A stretch of 64,000 bases of DNA from Inquilinus sp042743185 (GTDB lineage Bacteria; Pseudomonadota; Alphaproteobacteria; DSM-16000; Inquilinaceae): positions 54,149 through 118,148 of the forward strand of contig NZ_JBHYMS010000019.1 in assembly GCF_042743185.1 (NCBI RefSeq), written 5' to 3'. Both the position numbers and the translations under genes were made by a program. Under the pieces are notes generated by a model. The model ran no database searches. It was given only the letters and a program-made list of their open reading frames with translations, and was not told the DNA's origin. Positions 25,317 through 33,179 of this stretch are shown here, in pieces (position 1 is the stretch's first letter; each line of letters begins with the position of its first letter).

Positions 25317-25714
25317 GCGCGCCCTCCCACACCCACGCCCATCATGGCGCCCACCACGACGACCATCACCACGGCGACGCCAGCGGCCACGGCACGCTGA
25401 AGGGATACGTCACCGGCTTCGTCCTGGCGGTGATCCTGACGGTGATCCCGTTCTGGCTGGTCATGGGCGACGTGTTCGCCGATTCCCAGACCACGGCGCT
25501 GGTGATCATGGCGATCGCGGTCGTCCAGATCGTCGTGCACATGGTCTATTTCCTGCACATGAACACGAAGTCGGAGGGCGGCTGGACCATGCTGGCCCTG
25601 ATCTTCACCGTGGTGCTGGTGGTGATCACGCTCGCCGGCTCGCTGTGGGTGATGTACCATCTCAACCACAACATGATGCCGGTCTCCGCCCACGACATGC
25701 GCAACATGCCGTGA
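25313..25714 (+). CDS. cyoD: Cytochrome o ubiquinol oxidase subunit IV
   Basis: 133 residues from GTG 25313, which overlaps the cyoC stop. Three membrane helices follow the usual CyoD pattern: LKGYVTGFVLAVILTVIPFW, VVQIVVHMVYFLHMNTKSEG and LAGSLWVMYHLNHNMM. The N-terminal 24 residues are unusually histidine-rich (HTHAHHGAHHDDHHHGDASG). This exceeds the usual one to three histidines and might bind copper or another metal (inference). It assists assembly of subunit I and CuB loading. Confidence 0.94.
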   Translation: MSAPSHTHAHHGAHHDDHHHGDASGHGTLKGYVTGFVLAVILTVIPFWLVMGDVFADSQTTALVIMAIAVVQIVVHMVYFLHMNTKSEGGWTMLALIFTVVLVVITLAGSLWVMYHLNHNMMPVSAHDMRNMP

Positions 25715-26472
25715 CGCAAGGCGAGGCACATCGGCCTCGCTCGACCGCCGCCCTGGTCCTGCTCGGGGTGGCGGCGCTCGCGGTGTTCCTCGGCCTGCTG
25801 GCGCTCGGCGTCTGGCAGGTCGAGCGGCGGGCCTGGAAGCTCGACCTGATCGCCCGGGTCGACCAGCGCGTCGCGGCGGCGCCCGTCGCCCCGCCGGGAC
25901 CGGCCGACTGGCCCCGGGTCACCGCCGACCGGGACGAGTACCGCCATGTCCGCGTCTCCGGCCGCTTCCTCAACGACCGCGAGGCCCAGGTCGTCGCCTC
26001 GACGGCCAAGGGGGCCGGCTACTGGGTGCTGACCCCGCTGCAGGCGGCGGACGGGTCGGTCGTCCTGGTCAACCGGGGCTTCGTGCCGGCCGAGAACCGC
26101 GACCCAGCGACCCGGGCGGCAGGGCAGGTCGAAGGCCCCGTCACCGTCACCGGCCTGCTGCGCATCACCGAGCCGAAGGGCGGGTTCCTGCGCTCGAACG
26201 CGCCGGCGGAAGAGCGCTGGTATTCCCGCGACGTCGCCGCCATCGCCGAGGCCCGCGGGCTGACGGATGTCGCGCCCTATTTCATCGACGCCGACGCCGC
26301 GCCCAACCGGGGTGGCCTGCCGGTCGGCGGGCTGACGGTGATCTCCTTCCCGAACAGCCACCTGGTCTACGCCGTCACCTGGTTCGGCCTGGCGGCGCTG
26401 CTGGCCTTCGGCGTGGGATACGCCGCGCGGTCGGAGCGCCGTGTCCGGCGGGCGCAGGTCGAAGCCGGATGA
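25711..26472 (+). CDS. SURF1-family cytochrome oxidase assembly protein
   Basis: 253 residues from GTG 25711, which overlaps the cyoD stop (GTGA). Two membrane helices bracket a periplasmic domain: the first near residues 13-33 ends LLALGVWQVERRAWK (the conserved GxWQxxRxxxK motif), and the second near the C-terminus contains NSHLVYAVTWFGLAALLAFG. SURF1 helps insert haem into the oxidase active site. Its fusion to the cyo operon by overlapping codons indicates a dedicated assembly role for this quinol oxidase. No haem O synthase gene is in the window. Confidence 0.92.
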   Translation: MTQGEAHRPRSTAALVLLGVAALAVFLGLLALGVWQVERRAWKLDLIARVDQRVAAAPVAPPGPADWPRVTADRDEYRHVRVSGRFLNDREAQVVASTAKGAGYWVLTPLQAADGSVVLVNRGFVPAENRDPATRAAGQVEGPVTVTGLLRITEPKGGFLRSNAPAEERWYSRDVAAIAEARGLTDVAPYFIDADAAPNRGGLPVGGLTVISFPNSHLVYAVTWFGLAALLAFGVGYAARSERRVRRAQVEAG

Positions 26473-26638
26473 CAAGGCGCGGGCAGGGCAGGGGCCGCGC
26501 ATGGCCGGTCCCCGCCTGCCGGCGCTTCCCCGTCCCCGGTGGCGTGGTCTAACGTCCGTCAGACCGTCCCGGATGCGACGGATGCGACGGAGGCCGAGCC
26601 GCAGGCTCGTCTCCGCCCCACGACCGAACGAGGTTCTG

Positions 26639-28069
26639 ATGGCGCACGAACTGCAATTCTACATCGACGGCGCATGGGTCGACCCGATCACGCCGAAGAC
26701 GCTCGACGTGATCGACCCCTCGACCGAGGAGGCCTTCGCCCAGATCTCGCTCGGCTCGGCCGCGGATGTCGACCGCGCGGTGGTGGCGGCGAAGCGGGCC
26801 TTCCCGGCCTTCGCCCGCACTAGCCGCGAGGAGCGCCTGGCCCTGCTGCGCCGGATCCTGGAGATCTACAAGCGCCGCGCCCCCGACATCGCGCTGGCCG
26901 TGTCGCGCGAGATGGGCGCGCCGCGGCAGTTCGCGCTCGATTCCCAGACCTGGGCCGGCGACGCGCATCTGACCCGGATCATCGAGGCGCTGGAGACCTT
27001 CCGGTTCGAGCGGCCCAAGGGCACGTCGATGGTGGTGAAGGAGCCGGTCGGCGTGGTCGGCATGATCACGCCCTGGAACTGGCCGCTGAACCAGATCACC
27101 TGCAAGGTCGGCCCGGCGCTGGCGGCCGGCTGCACCATGGTGCTGAAGCCGAGCGAGATCGCGCCGCTCGATGCCGTGATCTTCGCCGAGATCCTGCACG
27201 AGGCGGGGGTGCCGAAGGGCGTGTTCAACCTGGTGAACGGCGACGGGCCGACGGTCGGCGCCGCGATCTCCAGCCACCCCGATGTCGACATGGTGTCCTT
27301 CACCGGGTCGACCCGCGCCGGCATCCTGGTGGCCAAGGCCGCGGCCGACACGGTCAAGCGGGTGCATCAGGAGCTGGGCGGAAAGTCGGCCAACATCATC
27401 CTGCCGGACGCCGACCTGAAGCGGGCGGTGACCAAGGGCGTCGCCGGCTGCTTCGGCAACAGCGGCCAGTCCTGCAACGCCCCGACCCGGATGTTCGTGC
27501 CGCTCGAGCGCGAGGACGAGGCGATCGGCTACGCCCGCGCGGCGGCCGAGGGCTTCAAGGTCGGCCCCGCCGACGCGGCGGACACCCAGCTCGGCCCGGT
27601 GGTCAGCCAGCTGCAATACGACAAGATCCAGAAGCTGATCGAAGCCGGCATCGCCGAGGGGGCGGAGCTGGTGGCCGGCGGCCCCGGCCGGCCGGAAGGG
27701 CTGAACCGCGGCTATTTCGTCCGCCCGACCGTCTTCGCCCGGGTGACCCCGGACATGACGATCGCGCGCGAGGAGATCTTCGGCCCGGTGCTGTCGATCC
27801 TGACCTACGAGACCGAGGCGCAGGCGATCGAGCTGGCCAACGACACCCCCTACGGCCTCGCCGCCTATGTCCAGTCGGGCAGCCTGGAGCGGGCGCGCCA
27901 GGTGGCGTCGCAGCTGCGCGTCGGCAACGTCCACATCAACTATCCGGCCTGGGACACCGGAGCACCCTTCGGCGGCTACAAGCAGTCGGGCAACGGCCGG
28001 GAATACGCCGAGTTCGGCCTCGAGGAGTTCCTCGAGATCAAGGGCGTGATCGGCTACGAAGCCGCCTGA
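26639..28069 (+). CDS. Aldehyde dehydrogenase family protein (NAD(P)-dependent)
   Basis: 476 residues from ATG 26639, preceded by ACGAGG. Catalytic residues are in place: N147 in ITPWNWPLNQ, E245 in HQELGGKSANIILP and the nucleophile C279 in GNSGQSCNAP. The C-terminal PFGGYKQSGNGREYAEFGLE block is typical. This subgroup is close to DhaS/aldehyde dehydrogenases of broad specificity. It lies 166 bases after the SURF1 gene, so it is probably a separate unit, and is followed by a good hairpin terminator at 28078-28103. Confidence 0.94.
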   Translation: MAHELQFYIDGAWVDPITPKTLDVIDPSTEEAFAQISLGSAADVDRAVVAAKRAFPAFARTSREERLALLRRILEIYKRRAPDIALAVSREMGAPRQFALDSQTWAGDAHLTRIIEALETFRFERPKGTSMVVKEPVGVVGMITPWNWPLNQITCKVGPALAAGCTMVLKPSEIAPLDAVIFAEILHEAGVPKGVFNLVNGDGPTVGAAISSHPDVDMVSFTGSTRAGILVAKAAADTVKRVHQELGGKSANIILPDADLKRAVTKGVAGCFGNSGQSCNAPTRMFVPLEREDEAIGYARAAAEGFKVGPADAADTQLGPVVSQLQYDKIQKLIEAGIAEGAELVAGGPGRPEGLNRGYFVRPTVFARVTPDMTIAREEIFGPVLSILTYETEAQAIELANDTPYGLAAYVQSGSLERARQVASQLRVGNVHINYPAWDTGAPFGGYKQSGNGREYAEFGLEEFLEIKGVIGYEAA

Positions 28070-28077
28070 GTCTTTGT

Positions 28078-28103
28078 CGGAGCCCTCCTGCGGGAGGGCT
28101 CCG
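28078..28103 (+). terminator. Hairpin terminator after the aldehyde dehydrogenase gene
   Basis: CGGAGCCCTCC (28078-28088) pairs perfectly with GGAGGGCTCCG (28093-28103) over a four-base loop, nine bases after the stop codon. There is no U-tract on the right, so termination may need Rho or be weak. Confidence 0.65.
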
Positions 28104-28163
28104 GCCGCTCGGTCCTGGTTCGGGATGGACTCATCCCGCGGATGCGATAATTTTATATCAATT

Positions 28164-28193
28164 TTACCACAATAAAACGAAACCAAGTGGTAA
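28164..28193. promoter_or_regulatory. AT-rich region with inverted repeat TTACCAC/GTGGTAA
   Basis: Within a rare AT-rich island (about 28148-28193), TTACCAC (28164-28170) and GTGGTAA (28187-28193) form 7-bp arms 16 bases apart, some 109 bases before the gene at 28302. AT-rich sites are favoured by MucR/Ros proteins, and a MucR-like gene lies nearby. Assignment is speculative. Confidence 0.35.
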
Positions 28194-28301
28194 GGATTCG
28201 CGCGTATCCTTCGTACAACCCATACGTGTCGCCGCATTGGCGGCACACCCGATGACAGCCGCCGATGGCGGGACGTCGGAACGGGGGGCCTGGAGGTCGA
28301 C

Positions 28302-29222
28302 GTGTCCTTGACGCTTGCCCTGCGTTCTTTCTGCCATACCACCAGTCGCGCACGATCCGAAGCACGCCCGGACTCCCCGGCGCCGTTCAGCCCGATGCGG
28401 CTCGGCGACTGGCTGGCCCTGGCGGCGGAAGCCGGGGTCGCCGCCGTGCCGGCCGTGCGGCTGGGCGACATCGCCGCGCTCGACCTGGCCGCGCTGTCGG
28501 GGGACTCGGAGGATCCGGTCAGCGCCGACGGCCTCGCCGTCGTGGAGCGCCTGGCCGCGGCGCTGCAGGACGCCCCGGCGGCGAGCATCCTGCGCTGGGA
28601 CATCGGCTGCCTGGAGATCACGCGCGCGGCGGTCCAGGCCGGCCGGCGGCCGGTCGGGACGGAACGGGGCTTCAGCGTGTTCCGCGGCCGGGTCCGACCC
28701 TGCTTCCGCGACGCGCGGCTGGCGCGGGAGGCGCTGCTGTGGCCGCAGCAGAGGGTCGCGGCATGGCTGCGTCCCTGGATCGAGCCGCGCAAGATCGCCG
28801 GCGATACGCGGCCCTGCCCGGAGACATGGCGGGTCTATCTCGGCGCGGGCGGGGTGGCGGCCGCCTCGCTGGTCCATCCGGAGGCATCGATGCCTGCCGA
28901 ACGGCTCGGCGCGTCCGGCTGCGGCGCGGCGCTGGGCGCGGCGCGGCGCCTGTTCGGCCGCATGCGGCAGGACGGCCTGCTGCCGCGACCGCAAGGCGGC
29001 GAGATCCGGCCGGACGGCGTCCTGTGCACCCTGGATTTCCTGATCGACGAGGCCGGACAGCCGCTGCTGCTGGACGGTGGCCCGGCGCCGCTCCACGACC
29101 GGTCCCGGCCGTCCTGGCGCTGCTGCTTCCCGCCGGATGTGATGCTGGCCGGGCTCGCGGTCGGAGACGGCCGGGTCCTGCCTCTGCCGCCGCCGGACAA
29201 CGGGATCGCCGTGGCCGCCTGA
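28302..29222 (+). CDS. Uncharacterised protein with ATP-grasp-like C-terminal half
   Basis: 306 residues using GTG 28302, supported by GGAGG five bases upstream. The N-terminal part is alanine-rich. The C-terminal half contains PETWRVYLGAGGVAAASLVHP and CTLDFLIDEAGQPLLLDGGP, which resemble the strand and the metal/nucleotide-binding segments of R2K ATP-grasp proteins (xWRVfv.gg.vvaas and vDv.ld..G.p.lvE.N). The glutamate-asparagine pair expected in that last motif reads DGG here, so catalysis may be lost. A relation to the truncated ATP-grasp gene at 1-715 is possible. Function not known; convergent with the MucR-like gene. Confidence 0.6.
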   Translation: MSLTLALRSFCHTTSRARSEARPDSPAPFSPMRLGDWLALAAEAGVAAVPAVRLGDIAALDLAALSGDSEDPVSADGLAVVERLAAALQDAPAASILRWDIGCLEITRAAVQAGRRPVGTERGFSVFRGRVRPCFRDARLAREALLWPQQRVAAWLRPWIEPRKIAGDTRPCPETWRVYLGAGGVAAASLVHPEASMPAERLGASGCGAALGAARRLFGRMRQDGLLPRPQGGEIRPDGVLCTLDFLIDEAGQPLLLDGGPAPLHDRSRPSWRCCFPPDVMLAGLAVGDGRVLPLPPPDNGIAVAA

Positions 29223-29247
29223 CGGCGCCTCGGGGGCGTGCGGCGCC

Positions 29248-29784
29248 TCAGCCGCTCGCCCGGGTCCGCCGCTTCTCGTCGTGCCGGCGAAGCTTCGTGG
29301 TGCCGAGGCCCTGGGCCTTGGCATATACCGACTTCGACCGGGCGTAGCTCGGCGCCACCATCGGATAGTCCGCCGGCAGGTTCCACTTGGCCCGGTACTG
29401 CTCCGGCGTCATGCCGTAGGTGGCGCGCAGCCAGCGCTTCATCATCTTGAAGGGCCGCCCGTCCTCGAGGCAGATGATGTAGTCCGGCGTCACGGATTCC
29501 GAAACCGGCACGGCGGGGACCGGATGGTCCGGGGACGCCGCATGGGACTGGGCGGGCGCGGAATCGGGCGCCGCGCCAGGGCTGCCCTCGACGCCCTGGG
29601 CCTCGGGCTCATCCGAGGCCGCCGGGTCCCGCGGGGCGGAGGCGCCGCGGGCCTCGATCAGCGACAGATGCACGCTTCGGATGAGATCCGGCAGGCTCTC
29701 GCTGTCCACGGCATTGTGGGAAACATGGGCAACGATGATTTCCTTGGTGAACTTCAGGATCTCGTTCTCGCTCAGCGTCGACAT
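29248..29784 (-). CDS. MucR/Ros-family regulator lacking zinc-ligand histidines
   Basis: 178 residues, longer than typical MucR (about 140) because of a Pro/Ala-rich linker at residues 48-95. The N-terminal MSTLSENEILKFTKEIIVAHVSHN and the C-terminal DNA-binding part with PDYIICLEDGRPFKMMKRW and PEQYRAKWNLPADYPMVAP are clearly MucR. In classical members the finger reads C-x2-D-x9-H-x3-H; here C105 and D108 remain, but the two histidines are W118 and T122, so zinc cannot be held in the usual way. Zinc-free MucR relatives exist in Mesorhizobium. MucR proteins act as H-NS-like repressors of motility and polysaccharide genes. Its position next to fliK suggests control of this flagellar cluster (inference). 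Confidence 0.87.
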   Translation of the reverse strand: MSTLSENEILKFTKEIIVAHVSHNAVDSESLPDLIRSVHLSLIEARGASAPRDPAASDEPEAQGVEGSPGAAPDSAPAQSHAASPDHPVPAVPVSESVTPDYIICLEDGRPFKMMKRWLRATYGMTPEQYRAKWNLPADYPMVAPSYARSKSVYAKAQGLGTTKLRRHDEKRRTRASG

Positions 29785-30286
29785 CGCGCTTTCCCTCTAA
29801 CCCCTGTGGCCCCATTCCCCCGTTGATCGGCCGCCGCGGCGACCGCTGCCGTCCAAGACTGCTCTCGCGACTGCAAAGGCTACAAGCCAAGAACAGCCGT
29901 AAGGTTCCATGGGATTCAGAAAAAAGTTTTCGGTCCTGTGACTCTTTCCCTTCGGTCCGCTTGCCTTCGGAATATGATCCCGACCGGGCATGATTGTTGC
30001 CAGAACCTGGATCGTTCCTTGCGTATGCTCGGGCGTCCAGGGCGATCTCATGCCGATCACCCGGCGCGCCACCGGATTCCAGCCGGCAATTCGGGCAAAT
30101 TGGATTTTCATAAATTCTTATGATTCGTTCGCCGGCGATCCGGAGGGCCGCAGGACGCCAGAACTGGCGGGAGAGCCGTGCAGCATACGCCGTGCGAGTC
30201 CGGCCTTCCCTCGACCCGGCGTAACCAGATCTTAGGAATCCTGGATCTAAGATGGTGGTTGTCCTTCCTCCGCTCCGATCGGGTGC
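29785..30286. other. 502-base intergenic region between mucR-like gene and fliK
   Basis: No convincing gene. The left end holds the GAGGGAAAG ribosome site of the MucR-like gene (minus). AT-richer blocks occur around 29905-29950 and 30100-30125. The right end contains a 25-bp inverted repeat (30229-30253) just upstream of fliK. Short open frames here (for example 29938-30123) have no ribosome site or recognisable product. Confidence 0.5.
30229..30253. promoter_or_regulatory. Inverted repeat upstream of fliK
   Basis: ATCTTAG (30229-30235) and CTAAGAT (30247-30253) form perfect arms, with inner ATCC/GGAT pairing, ending 33 bases before the fliK ATG. Likely an operator or a leader hairpin for fliK-flgD. 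Confidence 0.4.
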
Positions 30287-31474
30287 ATGGTCACGACTCT
30301 CATTCCCATCCAGATCGGCCAGCTGCCCTCCGACGGCACCGGCGGCCAGCCGGGACGGCGGGAGGCCGAGACCCCCTTCGCGGCGCTGATCGGGCTCGGC
30401 GCCGAGCCTCCGCCGGCCGCCGAGGCGGCGTCCGAAGCGGAGCGCAGGGAACCGCCCGCCGCGGCCTGGGCCTTTCCTTGGCCGATCCCGACGAGTTCTC
30501 CCGTCGCCCTGCAACCGCTCGCAGCGGCCGCGGCCGCCGGGCAAGGCGGCGAGACCATCGCAGCGACGCAGGGGCCGCAGATGCCGCGGATGCTGGCCGA
30601 GGCGGCCGCGCCGGGACCGGATCCGATGGCGGTCCCGCTCCCCCAGGCCGGGATACCGGAAGAGGTGCTGCCCGCCGTCGCGGAGATCCGTTCGGCCGCG
30701 GGCGCGGTCCTCTCGACGCCGGCGAGCCCGGTGTCCGGGGGCGGGCCGTCCGTCCTGCCGCCGGCGATGGCGGCCGGATGGACCGTCGCCGCCGGGGAGG
30801 GGGCGGTCGATCGCGCCGCCCCGGTGCCGCCGCCGAGTGGCGGCCGGGAGTCGAAGCCGGGCCCGGCGGCGCCCGGCAGGGTCGAGCCGGCGGTCCTGCT
30901 CCGTCCCTCCGTCGCGATGCCTCGCCGCCTCGCGGCGGCAGCGGAGGAGGGGGCGATGCCGACATGGCCGGCGGAGCCGGCCGCATCCGGCCCGCGTCCC
31001 TCCGCCGCCGATCCGGCAGCGACGGCGCGGCCGGCCCAGACGCCCGAGGCCCGTCCGGCGCCGCCGGCCGTCCAGATCGCGCTGTCGGTCGCCAGGGCCG
31101 GGCATGGCGCGCCGGCGCGGCTGGTGGTGGAGCTGACGCCGCGGGAGCTGGGCCGGGTCGAGATCATGCTCGATTCCGAGCGGCGCGGCGGCCGCGCCCG
31201 GATCACCGCCGACCGGCGCGAGACGCTGGACCTGCTGGTGACCGAGGCCCGGGTGCTGGAGAAGGCGCTGGCCGATGCCGGCATCGACCTCGGCCGGCGC
31301 GGCATCGAATTCGCCCTGCGCGGCGACGGCGGGCGCGACCGCGAGCCGCCGTCGCCGCAAGCCCCTGCCGGGCCGATGGAGGAGCCGGCCGCCGGCCCCC
31401 GGCCCGAGACCGCGTCCTCCACACCCGCGCCCGGCATCGCGCTCACGCCGCGAGGCCTCGACATCCTGGTGTGA
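30287..31474 (+). CDS. fliK: Flagellar hook-length control protein FliK
   Basis: 395 residues. The first two thirds are a low-complexity Ala/Pro/Gly/Glu-rich ruler. The C-terminal hook-length domain (about 265-350) shows PARLVVELTPRELGRVEIML and RARITADRRETLDLLVTEAR, the conserved PxxLGxvev core. FliK measures hook length and switches the export gate (FlhB) from hook to filament substrates. FlgD follows after 35 bases, the usual fliK-flgD pair. No clear ribosome site precedes ATG 30287. Confidence 0.9.
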   Translation: MVTTLIPIQIGQLPSDGTGGQPGRREAETPFAALIGLGAEPPPAAEAASEAERREPPAAAWAFPWPIPTSSPVALQPLAAAAAAGQGGETIAATQGPQMPRMLAEAAAPGPDPMAVPLPQAGIPEEVLPAVAEIRSAAGAVLSTPASPVSGGGPSVLPPAMAAGWTVAAGEGAVDRAAPVPPPSGGRESKPGPAAPGRVEPAVLLRPSVAMPRRLAAAAEEGAMPTWPAEPAASGPRPSAADPAATARPAQTPEARPAPPAVQIALSVARAGHGAPARLVVELTPRELGRVEIMLDSERRGGRARITADRRETLDLLVTEARVLEKALADAGIDLGRRGIEFALRGDGGRDREPPSPQAPAGPMEEPAAGPRPETASSTPAPGIALTPRGLDILV

Positions 31475-31509
31475 GCGCCCGCCGCACCGCATTCCGAAGG
31501 ACCAGCACG

Positions 31510-32142
31510 ATGGCGGTCGATCCCGTCAGCAGCACGCCGCAGACCACCACGGACTACCAGACCTTCCTCAAGCTGCTGACGGCGCAGCTGAGGAACCAGG
31601 ACCCGCTGGCGCCGATGGACTCGACCCAGTTCGTCACCCAGCTCGCCACCTTCAGCCAGGTCGAGCAGCTGGTCAGCGCCAACAAGGGGCTGACGCAGCT
31701 GGTCGACGCCACCGGCGCCAACACCAACCGGCTGGACCTGGCCTATCTCGGCCGCAGCGTCGAGGCGCAGACCGACCGCTTCGCCTTCGACGGCAGCAAG
31801 GCCGCCCTGGCCTATGCGGTGGGCAAGGACGCCAAGACGGTCGAGATCCAGATCAAGTCGGAGGACGGCACGGTGGTTCGGCACATCGCGGGCGAGACCG
31901 CCGAGGGCCGGCACGAGATCGACTGGGACGGCACGCTGGACGACGGCACCAGGGCGCCGGCCGGCACCTATCTGGTCGGGGCGGTGGCCAAGAGCGAGGC
32001 GGGCGATGCGGTCGATGCCGCGGTGGTGGTCACCGACACGGTGACGGAGGTGATCTTCTCGCCCGACACCGGCAGCGCCGTCCTGGTGCTGAAGGGCGGC
32101 GGCCAGGTGCGCTCGGCCGATGTGCTGAAGGTGTCGGGCTGA
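31510..32142 (+). CDS. flgD: Flagellar hook assembly scaffold FlgD
   Basis: 210 residues from ATG 31510, with AAGGA eight bases upstream. The N-terminal FlgD signature is TDYQTFLKLLTAQLRNQDPL, then STQFVTQLATFSQVEQL; the C-terminal half has the FlgD Ig-like/tudor part (EIDWDGTLDDGTRAPAGTY). It caps the growing hook and is discarded after completion. It converges on the dehydratase gene with a seven-base gap. Confidence 0.95.
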   Translation: MAVDPVSSTPQTTTDYQTFLKLLTAQLRNQDPLAPMDSTQFVTQLATFSQVEQLVSANKGLTQLVDATGANTNRLDLAYLGRSVEAQTDRFAFDGSKAALAYAVGKDAKTVEIQIKSEDGTVVRHIAGETAEGRHEIDWDGTLDDGTRAPAGTYLVGAVAKSEAGDAVDAAVVVTDTVTEVIFSPDTGSAVLVLKGGGQVRSADVLKVSG

Positions 32143-32149
32143 GGACCGG

Positions 32150-33094
32150 TCAGCGGTCGAAATCGACCGCCGTGGTGTTGCCGCCGCTGACCACCACGCC
32201 GACCCGCTCGCCCGGGGCGGGGCGGTAGCGGCCGGACAGGAGGGCCGCGAAGGCGGCGGCCCCGCCGGGCTCGGCGACGATGCGCAGCCCCTGCCACAGG
32301 GCGCGCTGCGATTCGCGGATCGCCTCGTCCGCGACCAGCACGGCGGCCGTCCCATGCTGCCGCAGCACCGGGAACACCCGCTCGCCGATCCGCTTCGGCG
32401 CCAGGCTGTCGGCGGCGATGCCGCCGGTCTCGGCATCGACCGGCCGGCCGGCTGCGAAGGCCCGGTGCAGCGTGGGCGCGGCCTCGGGCTCGACCCCGAC
32501 CACCTTGACCCGGCCGGCATACCAGGCGGCGATGCCGCCGATCAGCCCGCCGCCGCCGACCCCGACCAGCACCGTGTCGAGATCCGGCGCCTGGCTTTCC
32601 AGCTCCAGCGCCAGCGTGCCCTGGCCCAGCATGGTCTCGGCCTGGTCGAAGGCGTGGACTGACAGCGCGCCGGTGGCCGCGACCCAGGCGTCGCAGGCGG
32701 CCAGCGCATCGGCATAGCGGTCGCCGCCGACCACCAGATCGGCGCCGGTGCGGCGGATCCGCTCGATCTTGGCGGGGGAGGAGATGCTGGGCACGAAGAT
32801 CCGCGCCGGCAGGCCCAGCGACGCCGCGGCATGGGCCACCGCCGCGCCGTGGTTGCCGCCCGACGCCGCGGCGACGCCGGCGGCGGGCACGTCGCGGGTC
32901 AGCAGGTTGGCGAAGGCGCCGCGGGTCTTGAACGACCCGGCATGCTGCAGCAGCTCCAGCTTCACGGTGATCGCGCCGGCATCGATGCCGAAATCGCGCC
33001 CCGCCGCCTCGACCACCGGCGTCCGGCGGATATGCGGCCGGATCACCTTCTCGATCCGCGCGATGCCGTCCCGGTCCACCCGCAGCTCGGCCAT
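32150..33094 (-). CDS. PLP-dependent threonine/serine dehydratase-like protein
   Basis: 314 residues, fold type II. PLP lysine K56 lies in LQHAGSFKTRGA; SGGNHGAAVAHAAASLG binds the substrate carboxylate; GVGGGGLIGGIAAWY is the phosphate-binding glycine loop; the C-terminal VVSGGNTT contacts the pyridine nitrogen. There is no ACT regulatory domain, so it matches catabolic threonine dehydratases, serine racemase-like or hydroxy-aspartate dehydratases. It sits between flgD and MarC inside the flagellar cluster, on the opposite strand to flgD, and is probably unrelated to motility. Confidence 0.9.
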   Translation of the reverse strand: MAELRVDRDGIARIEKVIRPHIRRTPVVEAAGRDFGIDAGAITVKLELLQHAGSFKTRGAFANLLTRDVPAAGVAAASGGNHGAAVAHAAASLGLPARIFVPSISSPAKIERIRRTGADLVVGGDRYADALAACDAWVAATGALSVHAFDQAETMLGQGTLALELESQAPDLDTVLVGVGGGGLIGGIAAWYAGRVKVVGVEPEAAPTLHRAFAAGRPVDAETGGIAADSLAPKRIGERVFPVLRQHGTAAVLVADEAIRESQRALWQGLRIVAEPGGAAAFAALLSGRYRPAPGERVGVVVSGGNTTAVDFDR

Positions 33095-33179
33095 CTCGTC
33101 TCTCCTGGTTTCGGAACTTAGCCATATTGCTAATTGCCGGAACCGGAGAAGGCAAGAGCGGGTCGGCCGGATCGCGGCG

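Noticed and set aside
29938..30123. Short open frames in the region before fliK
   Set aside because: No ribosome site, no recognisable product and composition unlike neighbouring genes.
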